A DNA stretch of 64,000 nucleotides from UBA10906 sp049296695 (GTDB lineage: Bacteria; Pseudomonadota; Gammaproteobacteria; Methylococcales; Methylomonadaceae): contig JBAQSX010000155.1 of NCBI GenBank assembly GCA_049296695.1, positions 3,604-67,603 of the forward strand. Direction: 5' to 3'. The translations under genes and the position numbers were made by a program. The notes beneath the pieces are model-generated. The model saw only the letters and a program-made list of their open reading frames with translations, made no database searches and had not been told where the DNA came from. Below are positions 8,117 to 17,773 of the stretch, piece by piece. Every line of letters starts with the position of its first letter. Positions within the stretch are counted from its first letter, which is position 1.

Positions 8117-9382
8117 TTACTTAAATTCGGTTTTTCTTTCGGCTTGCATTAATGCAATATAAACAGGGTCGTTATTAAATTCTAATTCTATGGCATCTAA
8201 TTGCTGTTTAAGTTGTTTAGTTTGGGCATCATTGCTAGAGTTTTTTCCTTGCTCTATTAAATCAAAGTATTGTGAAGCTAAACGTTGTAATTCAAGAAAA
8301 CGCTGACTGCGCTGAACATATTCAACGCCCATTTCAGCTTCAGCAATTTCTTCAATACTTTTAGTAAAAGGTTGTCCTTCTATCTCACCATCTAAATTAA
8401 TAATCTCGTCAGCGCGTAATGACTGCACAATAAATGGCGAATGGGTAGTAACAATAAATTGAATATTAGGAAAAGTTCTTTTAAAGTCAGCAATGACCGT
8501 CTTTTGCCATTTAGGGTGCAAGTGCATATCTATTTCATCAATTAATACTACACCTTCTGTTTTTATTACCGCATCTTCACCTAAAGGTGGATTTAATTTA
8601 ATAGCGCGATACGCAATATCGGCTGAAATTCGGACAATGTTTTTATAACCGTCACTGAGCATTTCAAATGGCATCCATTCACCATTATCTAATTGCCCCA
8701 ACATATCATCGGCTTCCCAACTAAAATGAATGTTTTTCCAATTAGGAATCATGCCAGTAATCGCATTAGTAAAGGCTTTATATAAACCATCATCTTTATC
8801 AAATTTTAATTTAGCATCTTCAAAGGTTTTAAACCATTCTAAAAATTTACGTTGAAAAGAACTGGAATCTAACGCGTTATAATAGCCATCAAGCCTTGAA
8901 CTTTGCTTTGTATAAGAAATTATTTCTTGTTTTTCGGACAAACGAGTAACGCCAAAATAAGCAATTAAAGGTAAGAATACTGGCTGTCCTGTTCTGACTT
9001 GATTAGTCATCTCTTCTGCTTTATTAATTAATTCTTTGGCATTTTTATAACTGGTTGAGCGGCCCGTTGCTTTATCGGTATCTCTAAACCATTCATAGTT
9101 TTCTCCTAATAAAGTATGCTCAACGCTAATTTTAAAAGGCAATTGAATTTCAAAACTTTCAGGTGAAACAATCACTCTTCTTTTTTCACTTTCTTTTAAT
9201 CGACGATTAGGAACACCATCAACACCTAAAAAAAATGTCCCTAAGACAAAAGATAGCGCATCTAAAATACTGGTTTTACCTTGACCATTATCACCAATTA
9301 AAACGGTCATATTGGGATTAAATGAAAACTCCTTATACTCAAAGCCTTTGAAGTTTTGTATTATAATTTTATTGATTTTCAT
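8117..9382 (-). CDS. ptuA: AAA/RecF-like ATPase, Septu system PtuA-like
   Basis: A 421-residue ABC/SMC-type ATPase. Walker A GDNGQGKTS is at residues 30-38. A LSDGYKN signature-like motif lies near residue 243. Walker B VVLIDEIDMHLHP lies near 280, followed by the H-loop VTTHSPFIVQSL. The C-terminus is helical, with a probable coiled coil. The single-chain architecture without a long SMC coiled coil, and the directly adjoining HNH gene, fit PtuA of Septu. It could also be filed as a generic OLD-like AAA ATPase, but it has no TOPRIM domain. Co-transcription with ptuB is certain from the zero-base spacing. Confidence 0.75.
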   Translation of the reverse strand: MKINKIIIQNFKGFEYKEFSFNPNMTVLIGDNGQGKTSILDALSFVLGTFFLGVDGVPNRRLKESEKRRVIVSPESFEIQLPFKISVEHTLLGENYEWFRDTDKATGRSTSYKNAKELINKAEEMTNQVRTGQPVFLPLIAYFGVTRLSEKQEIISYTKQSSRLDGYYNALDSSSFQRKFLEWFKTFEDAKLKFDKDDGLYKAFTNAITGMIPNWKNIHFSWEADDMLGQLDNGEWMPFEMLSDGYKNIVRISADIAYRAIKLNPPLGEDAVIKTEGVVLIDEIDMHLHPKWQKTVIADFKRTFPNIQFIVTTHSPFIVQSLRADEIINLDGEIEGQPFTKSIEEIAEAEMGVEYVQRSQRFLELQRLASQYFDLIEQGKNSSNDAQTKQLKQQLDAIELEFNNDPVYIALMQAERKTEFK

Positions 9383-10207
9383 AGCATTAACTTTTATTTA
9401 TCAGGATGTGCATTAAGTTGTAATAATATAGAATAATGAAGAAAATTGCAAAAGCGATGGCAAGATTAATTTATAAAATGAATTTTAAATTATTTTTACA
9501 GAATGCTATAATTTGTCGTCTCAAGCTGAGACTGTCTGTGTTGTTTGGATATAAATAATTAAACTTTATGTAACATATTTTCAGGAATAAAAAAACCTCA
9601 TCATCAAATAAACTAGGGTTAATACCTTCCTTTATATATTGCTCAATCACGGATGCAATAAAGGTTGTCCTATTAACCCCCGCAATATTACTTATAATTT
9701 TATCAAGATTAGTTTTTGTACCAAAAAATTTAAAGAAAAGCTTGCAGATAACTACGATTTAAAGTTGATAAAGGTCTTATCGTTTTTATATCAATCGCTT
9801 TTGGCTCACCACCGTGTAATTGATAATTAGGCGGCAAAAGTCTATTAACGCCACTAATTAGTTGGGCTAGATTTATCAATAGAAAAATACCCCGCCTAGC
9901 ATAACTTATTAGATGCCGATAATAATAATATAGCTTTAATTTATCACCTAAATAATCGCGAACTATCATTGGCTTAGTCGATAAATTTATTTTACATAAG
10001 TAGACTTAAGCTTTTAGTTAGACAAATTAACAATCTTTAGTCTGCTATAAACGAAAAACTATTTTTTAAATGGTTTTTCATTTTATTGTTTTTAAATAAA
10101 TATAAATTTTAAACAGGATTTAATAAATCAGTGGTATTTTGTTATACAGTAGTCATTGAAAACAATTCAGCGGGTTATTTTTTTAATTTAACAGTAGGAG
10201 TATTTTT
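9383..10207. other. Gene-poor stretch with possible decayed coding remnant
   Basis: No confident gene in 825 bases. A small palindrome GTCTCA-AGC-TGAGAC is near 9516-9530. On the minus strand an open frame 9969-9730 (79 codons) stops and a second open frame continues from about 9730 to below 9500 in another phase. Together they could be one frameshifted, decayed gene, but I recognise no family. The 5' part also carries the presumed promoters of ptuAB (leftward) and the redoxin gene (rightward). Confidence 0.3.
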
Positions 10208-10762
10208 ATGGTTTCTTTAGAAACGCCATTTTGTGATTTTGGCAAAAAAGCCATCGATTTTGATTTACTAGGTGTTGACGGCAAACGCCACTCATTGCAA
10301 CAATGTATGGGTAAGAAGGGCTTGCTGGTGATGTTTATTTGCAATCACTGCCCTTATGTCAAAGCCGTGCATGAGCGTATTTTGCGCGATACCTTGGAAT
10401 TAAAAGCCTTAGGTATCAATTCAGTGGCGATTATGTCCAATGACACCGTGGCATATCCTGCCGACTCTTTTGAAAATATGAAACTGATTGCCCAAGAGCA
10501 TCAGTATTCATTTCCCTATCTATTTGATGAATCACAAGAAATTGCCAAAGCATATAGTGCGGTCTGTACCCCTGACTTTTTCGGTTATAATAGCGATTTT
10601 GAATTACAGTATCGCGGACGTTTAGATGCCAGCCGCAAAGAAACCGCGCCGCCTGACACCCGCCGTGATTTATTTGAGGCGATGAAATTAGTGGCTGATA
10701 CTGGCAAAGGGCCACAAGAACAAATCGCAAGCATTGGTTGTTCTATTAAATGGAAAGAATAG
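10208..10762 (+). CDS. Thioredoxin-fold redoxin family protein
   Basis: A 184-residue soluble protein of the AhpC/TSA-redoxin group (PRX-like type). The active site is in FICNHCPYVKAVHERI, a CxxC (CNHC) motif at the end of the first strand. VCTPDFFGYN, with the cis-Pro, and LQYRGRLDASR follow. These residues are characteristic of the small thioredoxin family proteins found in many proteobacteria. A reductase or peroxide-detoxifying role is likely; the substrate is unknown. AGTAGGAG precedes the ATG. It stands alone. Confidence 0.8.
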   Translation: MVSLETPFCDFGKKAIDFDLLGVDGKRHSLQQCMGKKGLLVMFICNHCPYVKAVHERILRDTLELKALGINSVAIMSNDTVAYPADSFENMKLIAQEHQYSFPYLFDESQEIAKAYSAVCTPDFFGYNSDFELQYRGRLDASRKETAPPDTRRDLFEAMKLVADTGKGPQEQIASIGCSIKWKE

Positions 10763-10834
10763 TTTAGCAATAATGAATAATTAAAAGTTACTATATTTGC
10801 TAGTAAAAAATCGAGTGATTATTAATGTGCATGC

Positions 10835-10863
10835 GTAGAGACGTTGCACTGCAACGTCTGTAC
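10835..10863. repeat. Palindromic repeat, family D (copy 1)
   Basis: GTAGAGACGTTGCA followed by its near reverse complement. The same unit recurs at 12145, 36848, 39279 and 42691, always between genes, as a REP-like short palindrome. Confidence 0.75.
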
Positions 10864-10956
10864 AATCCTAATAATGTATTCAATTTTTAGCAGTTTAACT
10901 ATTAATTATTACTTTAATAAAAACAGTTTTTATTCACTATAAAGAGAGAAGTATTT

Positions 10957-12129
10957 ATGTCGATTCAAAGAATGGCTGACCTTGATTTAACTAATAAACG
11001 GGTATTAATTCGTCAAGATTTAAATGTCCCTGTAAAAAATGGTAAAGTCACCAGCGATATTCGTATTCAAGCCAGTGTGCCTACTATTCAATTAGCCTTA
11101 GAAAAAGGTGCGGCGGTCATGGTGATGTCGCATTTAGGTCGTCCTGAAGAAGGCGTTTATGATGAAGAATCTTCATTAAAACCTGTCGCTGAACGTTTAG
11201 CTGAATTATTAGCTCTGCCTGTGCGTTTAGAAAAAGATTGGATTGACGGCGTTGAAATTTCAGCAGGTGAAGTGGTTTTATGTGAAAACGTGCGGTTTAA
11301 TGCAGGTGAAGGTAAAAACAAAGACGAGTTAGGTCAAAAAATGGCGGCATTGTGTGATGTGTTTGTCATGGACGCTTTTGGTACAGCGCACCGTGCGCAA
11401 GCCTCTACCCATAGCGTGGCTAAATTCGCCCCAATCGTTTGCGCGGGCCCTTTACTCGCTAGCGAATTAGACGCTTTAGGCAAAGCTTTAGAAACACCAA
11501 CCAAACCACTAATTGCGATTGTCGGCGGTTCTAAAGTATCGACTAAATTAACGGTATTAGAATCTTTATCACAAAAAGTGGATCAATTAATTGTCGGCGG
11601 TGGTATTGCTAATACTTTTATTGCCGCCGCAGGTTATTCTGTAGGTAAATCTTTATACGAAGCCGATTTAATTCCAGAAGCGCAACGTTTAATTGCTGCC
11701 GCTAAAGCTGTGGGCGCGGATATTCCTATTCCAACTGATGTGGTTTGCGCCAAAGAATTTTCTGATTCTGCGGTGGCGACTATTAAAAAAGTCAGTGAAG
11801 TTGAAGACGATGATTTAATTTTAGATATAGGCCCAGATACTGCTAATTATTATGCTGAGTTATTAAAATCAGCAGGCACTATTGTTTGGAATGGTCCGGT
11901 GGGCGTATTTGAAATTGAACAATTTAGTAATGGCACAAAAGTATTAGCGCATGCAATTGCTGAAAGTAATGCCTTTTCAATTGCAGGTGGAGGTGATACC
12001 TTAGCGGCTATTGATAAATATGGCGTAGAAGCGCAAATATCTTATACTTCAACAGGTGGCGGGGCATTTTTAGAATTCTTGGAAGGTAAAGAATTACCCG
12101 CAGTCACTATTTTAGCCTCACGCGGTTAA
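10957..12129 (+). CDS. pgk: Phosphoglycerate kinase
   Basis: Pgk converts 1,3-bisphosphoglycerate and ADP to 3-phosphoglycerate and ATP. Signature RQDLNVPVKNGKVTSD lies near residue 20. VMSHLGRPEEG, the hinge region IVGGSKVSTKL, and the nucleotide-site GGGDTLAAIDKYG with TSTGGGAFLEFLEGKELP follow. The 390 residues are normal. No other glycolytic gene is adjacent. A family D palindrome and a second hairpin follow the stop. Confidence 0.98.
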   Translation: MSIQRMADLDLTNKRVLIRQDLNVPVKNGKVTSDIRIQASVPTIQLALEKGAAVMVMSHLGRPEEGVYDEESSLKPVAERLAELLALPVRLEKDWIDGVEISAGEVVLCENVRFNAGEGKNKDELGQKMAALCDVFVMDAFGTAHRAQASTHSVAKFAPIVCAGPLLASELDALGKALETPTKPLIAIVGGSKVSTKLTVLESLSQKVDQLIVGGGIANTFIAAAGYSVGKSLYEADLIPEAQRLIAAAKAVGADIPIPTDVVCAKEFSDSAVATIKKVSEVEDDDLILDIGPDTANYYAELLKSAGTIVWNGPVGVFEIEQFSNGTKVLAHAIAESNAFSIAGGGDTLAAIDKYGVEAQISYTSTGGGAFLEFLEGKELPAVTILASRG

Positions 12130-12144
12130 ATTTAATTATTATTA

Positions 12145-12173
12145 GTAGAGACCTTGCACTGCAAGGTCTGTAC
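12145..12173. repeat. Palindromic repeat, family D (copy 2)
   Basis: GTAGAGACCTTGCA-C-TGCAAGGTCTGTAC arrangement, 15 bases after pgk. The stem bases differ from copy 1 by compensating changes (CGTT versus CCTT), so the hairpin is kept while the sequence varies. Confidence 0.7.
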
Positions 12174-12193
12174 AATCACTTAATTATTCTCTA

Positions 12194-12226
12194 AAACCTA
12201 TCAGGTTTTAAAAGCTTGATAGGTTT
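12194..12226 (+). terminator. Hairpin between pgk and rpoZ
   Basis: AAACCTATCA (12194-12203) pairs with TGATAGGTTT (12217-12226). It ends 35 bases before rpoZ, with a short T-rich tail. Probable terminator of the pgk transcript. Confidence 0.6.
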
Positions 12227-12261
12227 GTTAAATTCTATTTCACCTTAATGGAGATTCTCTC

Positions 12262-12504
12262 ATGGCACGAGTCACAATTGAAGATTGCTTAGATAATGTC
12301 GAAAACCGTTTTAAATTGGTTTTATTAGCAGCCACTCGGGCGCGTCAATTAAGCCACGGCGCGACTGAATTTTTACCACGCGGTAAAGATAAAGACACGG
12401 TACTGGCTTTACGCGAAATTGCAGCAGGTCACGTTACTACTGAAAACGTCAACCTTTTGCATCGTGTAGGTGAGACGCACGATTACACCAGTTCATTGTT
12501 TTAA
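12262..12504 (+). CDS. rpoZ: RNA polymerase omega subunit
   Basis: Omega is the small assembly chaperone of RNA polymerase. The 80 residues begin MARVTIEDCLDNVENRFKLV and contain ATRARQLSHG, both diagnostic. It immediately precedes spoT, the usual gammaproteobacterial order. gmk, which normally precedes rpoZ, is absent here and pgk takes its place. A GGAG Shine-Dalgarno element is seen upstream. Confidence 0.97.
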   Translation: MARVTIEDCLDNVENRFKLVLLAATRARQLSHGATEFLPRGKDKDTVLALREIAAGHVTTENVNLLHRVGETHDYTSSLF

Positions 12505-12528
12505 ACCTTAAAGATGAGGCTAGCTGAG

Positions 12529-14682
12529 ATGAACGCGCCAGAACATTTACAGGATGAACTAATCCAGCGTTTGTGTGCGATTTTATCCAGCTACGCGCCA
12601 CCGCAAGACCTTGAACAAGTCATTAAAGCCTACGAATTTGGGGCGATGGCACATACAGGACAAACGCGTAAAAGCGGTGAGGCCTATATCTGTCATCCCG
12701 TGTCAGTTGCTATCACCTTAGCCGATATGCGTATGGATGCCAGCGGCATTATGGCGGCATTACTGCACGATGTGATTGAAGACACTTTAGTCAGCAAAAA
12801 AGAACTCGCCAAACAGTTTGGTGCAGAGGTTGCTGAACTGGTCGATGGTGTGACCAAACTCAGTAAAATTGACAGCACCTCTTATGCCGAAGCTCAAGCC
12901 AAAAACGTCCAAAAAATGTTTTATGCAATGGGCAAAGATTTACGCGTCATTATGGTGAAACTTGCCGACCGTTTGCATAATATGGAAACGCTAGGGGTGA
13001 TGCCACCTGAAAAAAAACGCCGTATTGCCAAAGAAACTTTAGATATTTACGCGCCCATTGCCAGTCGTTTAGGCATGAACAATGTGCGCCATAAACTCGA
13101 ATTACTCAGTTTTGAAGCGATGTATCCTTATCGCTACAATACTTTGAAAAATGAGGTCAAAAGAACACGCGGCAATCGCCGTGAAGACCTTGAAATGATT
13201 AGCAATTCTATCAAAAATCGCCTAGAGCAAGCGCAACTACATTGCGAAGTGTCAGGACGCGAAAAAAATATCTACAGCATTTATCAAAAAATGCGTAGCA
13301 AAAAAATCCCTTTTAAAGAAGTCTTTGATGTTTATGCGTTTCGTATTTTTTGCGATAGCGTTGATAGTTGCTATCGCGTCTTAGGCGTTGCCCATAATTT
13401 ATACAAACCTATCCCTGGAAAATTTAAAGATTATATTGCCTTGCCTAAAGCTAATGGCTACCAATCACTGCATACCATTTTGATGGGCCCTTATGGCGTA
13501 CCCTTAGAAATCCAAATTCGTACCCAAGACATGCACCGCATGGCAGAATCTGGCATTGCCGCGCATTGGTTATACAAAGCCGAAGACGACAAAACCGAAA
13601 AATTCCAAACTTGTGCTAATGAATGGCTACGCGATTTATTAGAAATTCAAAAGTCCGCAGGTGATTCACTCGAATTTATCGATAATTTAAAAGTGGATTT
13701 ATTCCCGCAAGAGATTTTTGTGTTTTCGCCCAAAGGCGACATTATCAAAATTCCACGCGGCGCGACTATTGTGGATTTTGCTTATGCGGTGCATACCGAT
13801 ATTGGTAATGCTTGCGTGTCTGCCAAAATCGATAAACAACTCGTACCCCTGCAAACTAAATTAGAAAATGGCGTAACGGTTGAAGTGATTACCGCAACGT
13901 GGGCAAGACCCAATGCCCAATGGCTTAACTATGTCACCACCGCCAAAGCGCGTTCAAGTATTCGTAATTACCTCAAACACTTCAAACAACAAGAAGCCAT
14001 TAATGTGGGCAGACGCTTGCTTGAAAAAGAACTGCAAGCCATGAATTTACACATCGATGCCATCGAGCCTCAGCGTATAGAAGCTTTATTAAAAATCACC
14101 GCTAAAGCTTCGTTGGACGCATTATTAGAAGATATTGGCTTGGGTAATAAAATGCCTTTTTTAATTGCCAAACGTCTCAGTCAAGACGATATTTATGCCA
14201 ATATCAAACTCGATACTGATAATAAAGCCAATCGCAAAACACCTTTAATTATTAAAGGTACAGAAGATATGGTGATTACTTTAGCAAAATGCTGTCATCC
14301 AATTCCGGGTGATTCGATTATCGGCTTTTTCAATCCGGGTAAAGGTATTGTGGTGCATCATCATGATTGCCGTAATCGTAGTGTTATTCAAAAGAAACAA
14401 ACCACTTGGCTCGATGTGGAATGGTGTCCTGAGGTAGTCGGTGAATTTTCTGCTGAATTGCGTATTGAAATTCTCAATCAACGCGGCGCGTTAGCCACTA
14501 TTGCTTCGACTATTTCTGAACAAAATGCCAATATTGAAAACGTTACCGTAGTCGATCAAGATGAACGGGTTTGTGTGGATTTAATTATATTAACCGTTAA
14601 AGACCGTATTCATTTAGCCACGATTATGCGCCGTCTAAAAGAACTTGCTATTGTAATTAAAATAACAAGGGTTAAGGCTTAA
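12529..14682 (+). CDS. spoT: Bifunctional (p)ppGpp synthetase/hydrolase
   Basis: An RSH enzyme that makes and destroys the alarmone (p)ppGpp. Domains in order: HD hydrolase (HPVSVA, then LLHDVIEDT), synthetase (KFKDYIALPKANGYQSLHT; the RxKD-type loop typical of bifunctional enzymes), TGS (FAYAVHTDIGNACVSAKI), and a C-terminal ACT domain. An alternative ATG at 12514 has no ribosome site. GAGG 9 bases before ATG 12529 favours the 717-residue form given here. It follows rpoZ by 24 bases and is probably co-transcribed. Confidence 0.95.
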   Translation: MNAPEHLQDELIQRLCAILSSYAPPQDLEQVIKAYEFGAMAHTGQTRKSGEAYICHPVSVAITLADMRMDASGIMAALLHDVIEDTLVSKKELAKQFGAEVAELVDGVTKLSKIDSTSYAEAQAKNVQKMFYAMGKDLRVIMVKLADRLHNMETLGVMPPEKKRRIAKETLDIYAPIASRLGMNNVRHKLELLSFEAMYPYRYNTLKNEVKRTRGNRREDLEMISNSIKNRLEQAQLHCEVSGREKNIYSIYQKMRSKKIPFKEVFDVYAFRIFCDSVDSCYRVLGVAHNLYKPIPGKFKDYIALPKANGYQSLHTILMGPYGVPLEIQIRTQDMHRMAESGIAAHWLYKAEDDKTEKFQTCANEWLRDLLEIQKSAGDSLEFIDNLKVDLFPQEIFVFSPKGDIIKIPRGATIVDFAYAVHTDIGNACVSAKIDKQLVPLQTKLENGVTVEVITATWARPNAQWLNYVTTAKARSSIRNYLKHFKQQEAINVGRRLLEKELQAMNLHIDAIEPQRIEALLKITAKASLDALLEDIGLGNKMPFLIAKRLSQDDIYANIKLDTDNKANRKTPLIIKGTEDMVITLAKCCHPIPGDSIIGFFNPGKGIVVHHHDCRNRSVIQKKQTTWLDVEWCPEVVGEFSAELRIEILNQRGALATIASTISEQNANIENVTVVDQDERVCVDLIILTVKDRIHLATIMRRLKELAIVIKITRVKA

Positions 14683-14712
14683 ATCATTAATTAAAGTGAT
14701 TATAGATAACTA

Positions 14713-15579
14713 ATGAATACCATACCACAAAACGAAATTGAATATGTAATACAAACAATGCGTTCTCACCCAGAGTATTTTAATCTTGATAGTATGATTA
14801 ACGCTTATAAGTCTTGTGGGCTTGAAGTGATTGCAGAACCATTTAAAGAAGAGGTATTAATCCCAATAAAATACGCCTTGCAAATGCAACAACCTTTATC
14901 AGTTATTCGTATTGGTGATAGTGAAGCAAATTTACTTACTTACGGCATGTATCCAGAAACAATCAATTTAAATTATTTTGTTGCCAAAGCCGCCATTGCA
15001 AGACGCAAAGATTCTTTTACAGTCGATGAGCATTGGTTAATTATTTTGCGTGATTTATTAATGGGTGCGTTGGCTCAAGCGGATATTATTGGTGTAGTTG
15101 GTTTGTGGCGACCCGATGAAACTAATAATGAAATAGTCATTGGACGTTTCTTAAAAGATTATAGAGGTGTGAGTGGTCATTGGCGAGCAATGGATTATAT
15201 GTTGACATTAGCCAATAAAAAATATTTTGATACTAAAATTATTGCTTCAGCGCATCTTTATTTTTCAGTGCTAGAACATTTAGATAGCTTATTAATACTG
15301 GCTAAAAAAATAATGATTATTTCAAACAGAAAAACTATTATAGAAAATCTACAAGCAAAACATCCTGAGTTATGTTTTGATTATATAGAAATTGGTATTA
15401 ATAACGCAGACTTAAATACTCTACCTGATAAACCTCTATTTTTAAATAAAGTTTTTTTAGCTTTGCCTGAAAATATGAGTGGCTATTTATGTTTAATAGG
15501 TGCGGGAATTTGGGCAGAAATTTATTGTACTTGGGTCAAACAACGTGGTGGCGTAGCGATTGTGCCTGTGATTTATTAG
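14713..15579 (+). CDS. GT-D fold glycosyltransferase-like protein, 3' end probably frameshifted
   Basis: A 288-residue frame. LSVIRIGDSEANLLTYG resembles the R(F/Y)GDGE motif of GT-D (DUF1792-like) domains. The end, IGAGIWAEIYCTWVKQRGG, resembles their C-terminal helix. The frame stops at 15577-15579. Directly after it another phase stays open from about 15575 to TAA 15654-15656, encoding LDGQITRPIHRMIGIDE. Related proteins often end with a Gly-x-x-(T/S)R segment at this place. A one-base indel thus probably removed about 27 residues. It lies 30 bases after spoT. The family call is by motif only. Confidence 0.55.
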   Translation: MNTIPQNEIEYVIQTMRSHPEYFNLDSMINAYKSCGLEVIAEPFKEEVLIPIKYALQMQQPLSVIRIGDSEANLLTYGMYPETINLNYFVAKAAIARRKDSFTVDEHWLIILRDLLMGALAQADIIGVVGLWRPDETNNEIVIGRFLKDYRGVSGHWRAMDYMLTLANKKYFDTKIIASAHLYFSVLEHLDSLLILAKKIMIISNRKTIIENLQAKHPELCFDYIEIGINNADLNTLPDKPLFLNKVFLALPENMSGYLCLIGAGIWAEIYCTWVKQRGGVAIVPVIY

Positions 15580-15662
15580 ATGGACAAATTACACGTCCTA
15601 TTCATAGAATGATTGGCATAGACGAAATGCAGAAATATAAATTAAACCCGCATTAACTTGAA

Positions 15663-15777
15663 GGTAGTGCATCAAAAAAGTAGGCTAGTTAATATTAAAA
15701 CTTTCGGAGTTCAAACCTAGGTTTGAACTCCAGCTAAAAGAGCGTTTTATTAAAAACTACTCTTTTGAAGCACTACC
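15663..15777. repeat. MITE family A, copy 1
   Basis: A 115-base element with terminal inverted repeats GGTAGTGC(A/T)TCAAAA, and a central palindrome built of GGAGTTCAAACCT and its reverse complement. Near-identical in reverse orientation to 18303-18414. It has no coding capacity. Confidence 0.85.
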
Positions 15778-15906
15778 AACTTGAATAATAGAATTGAAAA
15801 ACTTTATTAACATTGATAGGGCGAATTCATAAAAAACATTCAAATTATTACAATAAATCAAGTGTTATGCTTAGCTCTTCCTTCTTTATATCAAACTAAA
15901 ACATAT

Positions 15907-17331
15907 TTATTTTTGTTTTCGAGCACTGCCATAAACATTAATAGGTTCATTACGCCCGCGCACTTTATGCGCGCCTAAATCAAAAAAATTTTGTTGAGTT
16001 ACTTTAAAAAGTCGCCCATAAGCATCTTCTGACAGAATAATACTATAATCTAAACGTTTACTTAAACCTTCTAAACGACTCGCTTTATTAACGGCATCGC
16101 CAATAATCGTATATTCATAACGTTCCTCAGAACCGATTGTGCCTGCAATCACTTCCCCAAAATCAATACCTACCCCCGTTTCTGCATGTAAATCATTGGG
16201 CATATATAAATTACCACTATGTCCGACAATATTTAATGCCGCATTTACCGCATTTTCTACAGGATTCTCTTGGCTTTCTAAACCAAAAATAGCCAATACC
16301 GCGTCACCCATAAATTTATTAATAATGCCATTATATTGACTAATAATACTGCTGACATCGGAGAAATAAACATTGAGAAATAAAATAATTTCTTCAGCAG
16401 AACTCGATTCACCTAAACTAGAAAATCCCCGCAAATCACAAAATAAAATAGCGACATTATAAGTTTGTCCTTGTTTTAGCGTTTTTTCATCAATGGTTAG
16501 CAATTTATTCATAATATTGCCTCCCACGCTTTTTTCTAAGGTTTTATACAAATGATCACGTTCGCGTAATTGGGCAATCATCGTATTATAATAACCTGCC
16601 AATAATGCCGATTCATCATTGCTCACAACAGGTATGCTTATATCAAAATGACCTTCATTAATGCGATGCAGGGCATTGACCTGCATTCTGAGTACGCAAA
16701 TAAAATTACGATGATATAAATAAAAAAGATAAACGGTAATAGTCGTAATCAAGATACTAATAAATAATACTTCTTGAATTTGTTGCGTTGATTTATATAA
16801 ATAATAATTGGTATCTACATAACCCAATAAAGGGAAAACAAAATTTAATAAATCAATCGCTAAGATGATTGCTAAAAAATGACGTAGTTTTAAACTAGCA
16901 GGGACAATACAGGTGGGGTCGTTGTTGCGAACTGCAATATTATTTTTAATACAGCGGTATTCTATTTCTAAAGTAATAGCAATAGTCGCATAAGCACCGA
17001 TACTTAAAATAGCCACTACACTTCGTGATATTAAAGATAAGGGATGATTGAGCGCGTAGTTTTCAATAAAAAATACGACTGAGGCGACAAAAACATAAGG
17101 GGAAAAATTAAAAATAATTTGCCTGATTTGCTGACTAATAATTCCAATAGGTTTAATAAAACCAATAAGTATCTCAATCAACACTATACACAATCCTGTC
17201 GCGCTAATGATGGGTAAAATCTCCAAAAATACGTTGGCTAATAAACTCATCATTAAATAGCAAATAATAATAACTGCACTTAATAAATGATATTCCACGA
17301 TAATTTTCTTTATGGCTATAGTGGGATTCAT
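15907..17331 (-). CDS. Membrane class III adenylate/guanylate cyclase
   Basis: A 474-residue protein. The N-terminal half has about five to six membrane segments. A HAMP-like linker (MQVNALHRINEGHFDISIPV) follows near residue 230. The catalytic domain begins near 280. The metal-binding Asp residues are in LFCDLRGFSSLG and KFMGDAVLAIFG. The transition-state Asn/Arg lie in IIGDAVNKASRLEGL. All key residues are present, so activity is likely; cAMP versus cGMP cannot be read with confidence. It sits between two inverted MITE copies together with the lipoprotein gene at 17774. Confidence 0.85.
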   Translation of the reverse strand: MNPTIAIKKIIVEYHLLSAVIIICYLMMSLLANVFLEILPIISATGLCIVLIEILIGFIKPIGIISQQIRQIIFNFSPYVFVASVVFFIENYALNHPLSLISRSVVAILSIGAYATIAITLEIEYRCIKNNIAVRNNDPTCIVPASLKLRHFLAIILAIDLLNFVFPLLGYVDTNYYLYKSTQQIQEVLFISILITTITVYLFYLYHRNFICVLRMQVNALHRINEGHFDISIPVVSNDESALLAGYYNTMIAQLRERDHLYKTLEKSVGGNIMNKLLTIDEKTLKQGQTYNVAILFCDLRGFSSLGESSSAEEIILFLNVYFSDVSSIISQYNGIINKFMGDAVLAIFGLESQENPVENAVNAALNIVGHSGNLYMPNDLHAETGVGIDFGEVIAGTIGSEERYEYTIIGDAVNKASRLEGLSKRLDYSIILSEDAYGRLFKVTQQNFFDLGAHKVRGRNEPINVYGSARKQK

Positions 17332-17773
17332 ACATTATGTAGGATTATCTGCGTTTAATTTAAGTGAAGTAATGAAAGTTTGAATTGAGAAATAAAATAA
17401 ATAGGAGTTAAACATTATCTGTAGCTAATGTGCCTCACATTCACGCCTTAGTATATTATTCTTTTGTATAAAATATAGAAAAATATAATAATCTATAAAA
17501 AAGTATTCCGTTATAGTGTTTGAAAAGCAATGTTTTCATCAAAAAAACAGCTCGACAAAAGTTTGTTATATTTAGAATCTGCTCAGCTCTTATATTGAGA
17601 GCGAGCATTGAGAATACTATCGAAATGCTGAGCGCGTATAAAACTTTTTAAGTTTTTCCTAAACAGCAAAGCGTTTAGATGAACATAGCCAAAGCTATAC
17701 TTTTCTATGGAATTCATAACTATGACAGCATTTGCGTGAACTGCTATCGTGCTAAGGCGTGAATATAAAAGAC
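17332..17773. other. Intergenic region bounded by a 13-bp inverted repeat
   Basis: No gene seen. ATTCACGCCTTAG at 17439-17451 is repeated in inverted orientation at 17752-17764, enclosing 300 bases. This could be the ends of an eroded non-autonomous element. The cyclase promoter should lie in the left part. Confidence 0.4.

Noticed and set aside
7463..9382. Retron with PtuAB effector
   Set aside because: No reverse transcriptase or msr/msd-like structure is present in the neighbouring kilobase.
9639..9830. 63-codon plus-strand frame
   Set aside because: No ribosome site, no recognisable family, and it overlaps the better minus-strand remnants.
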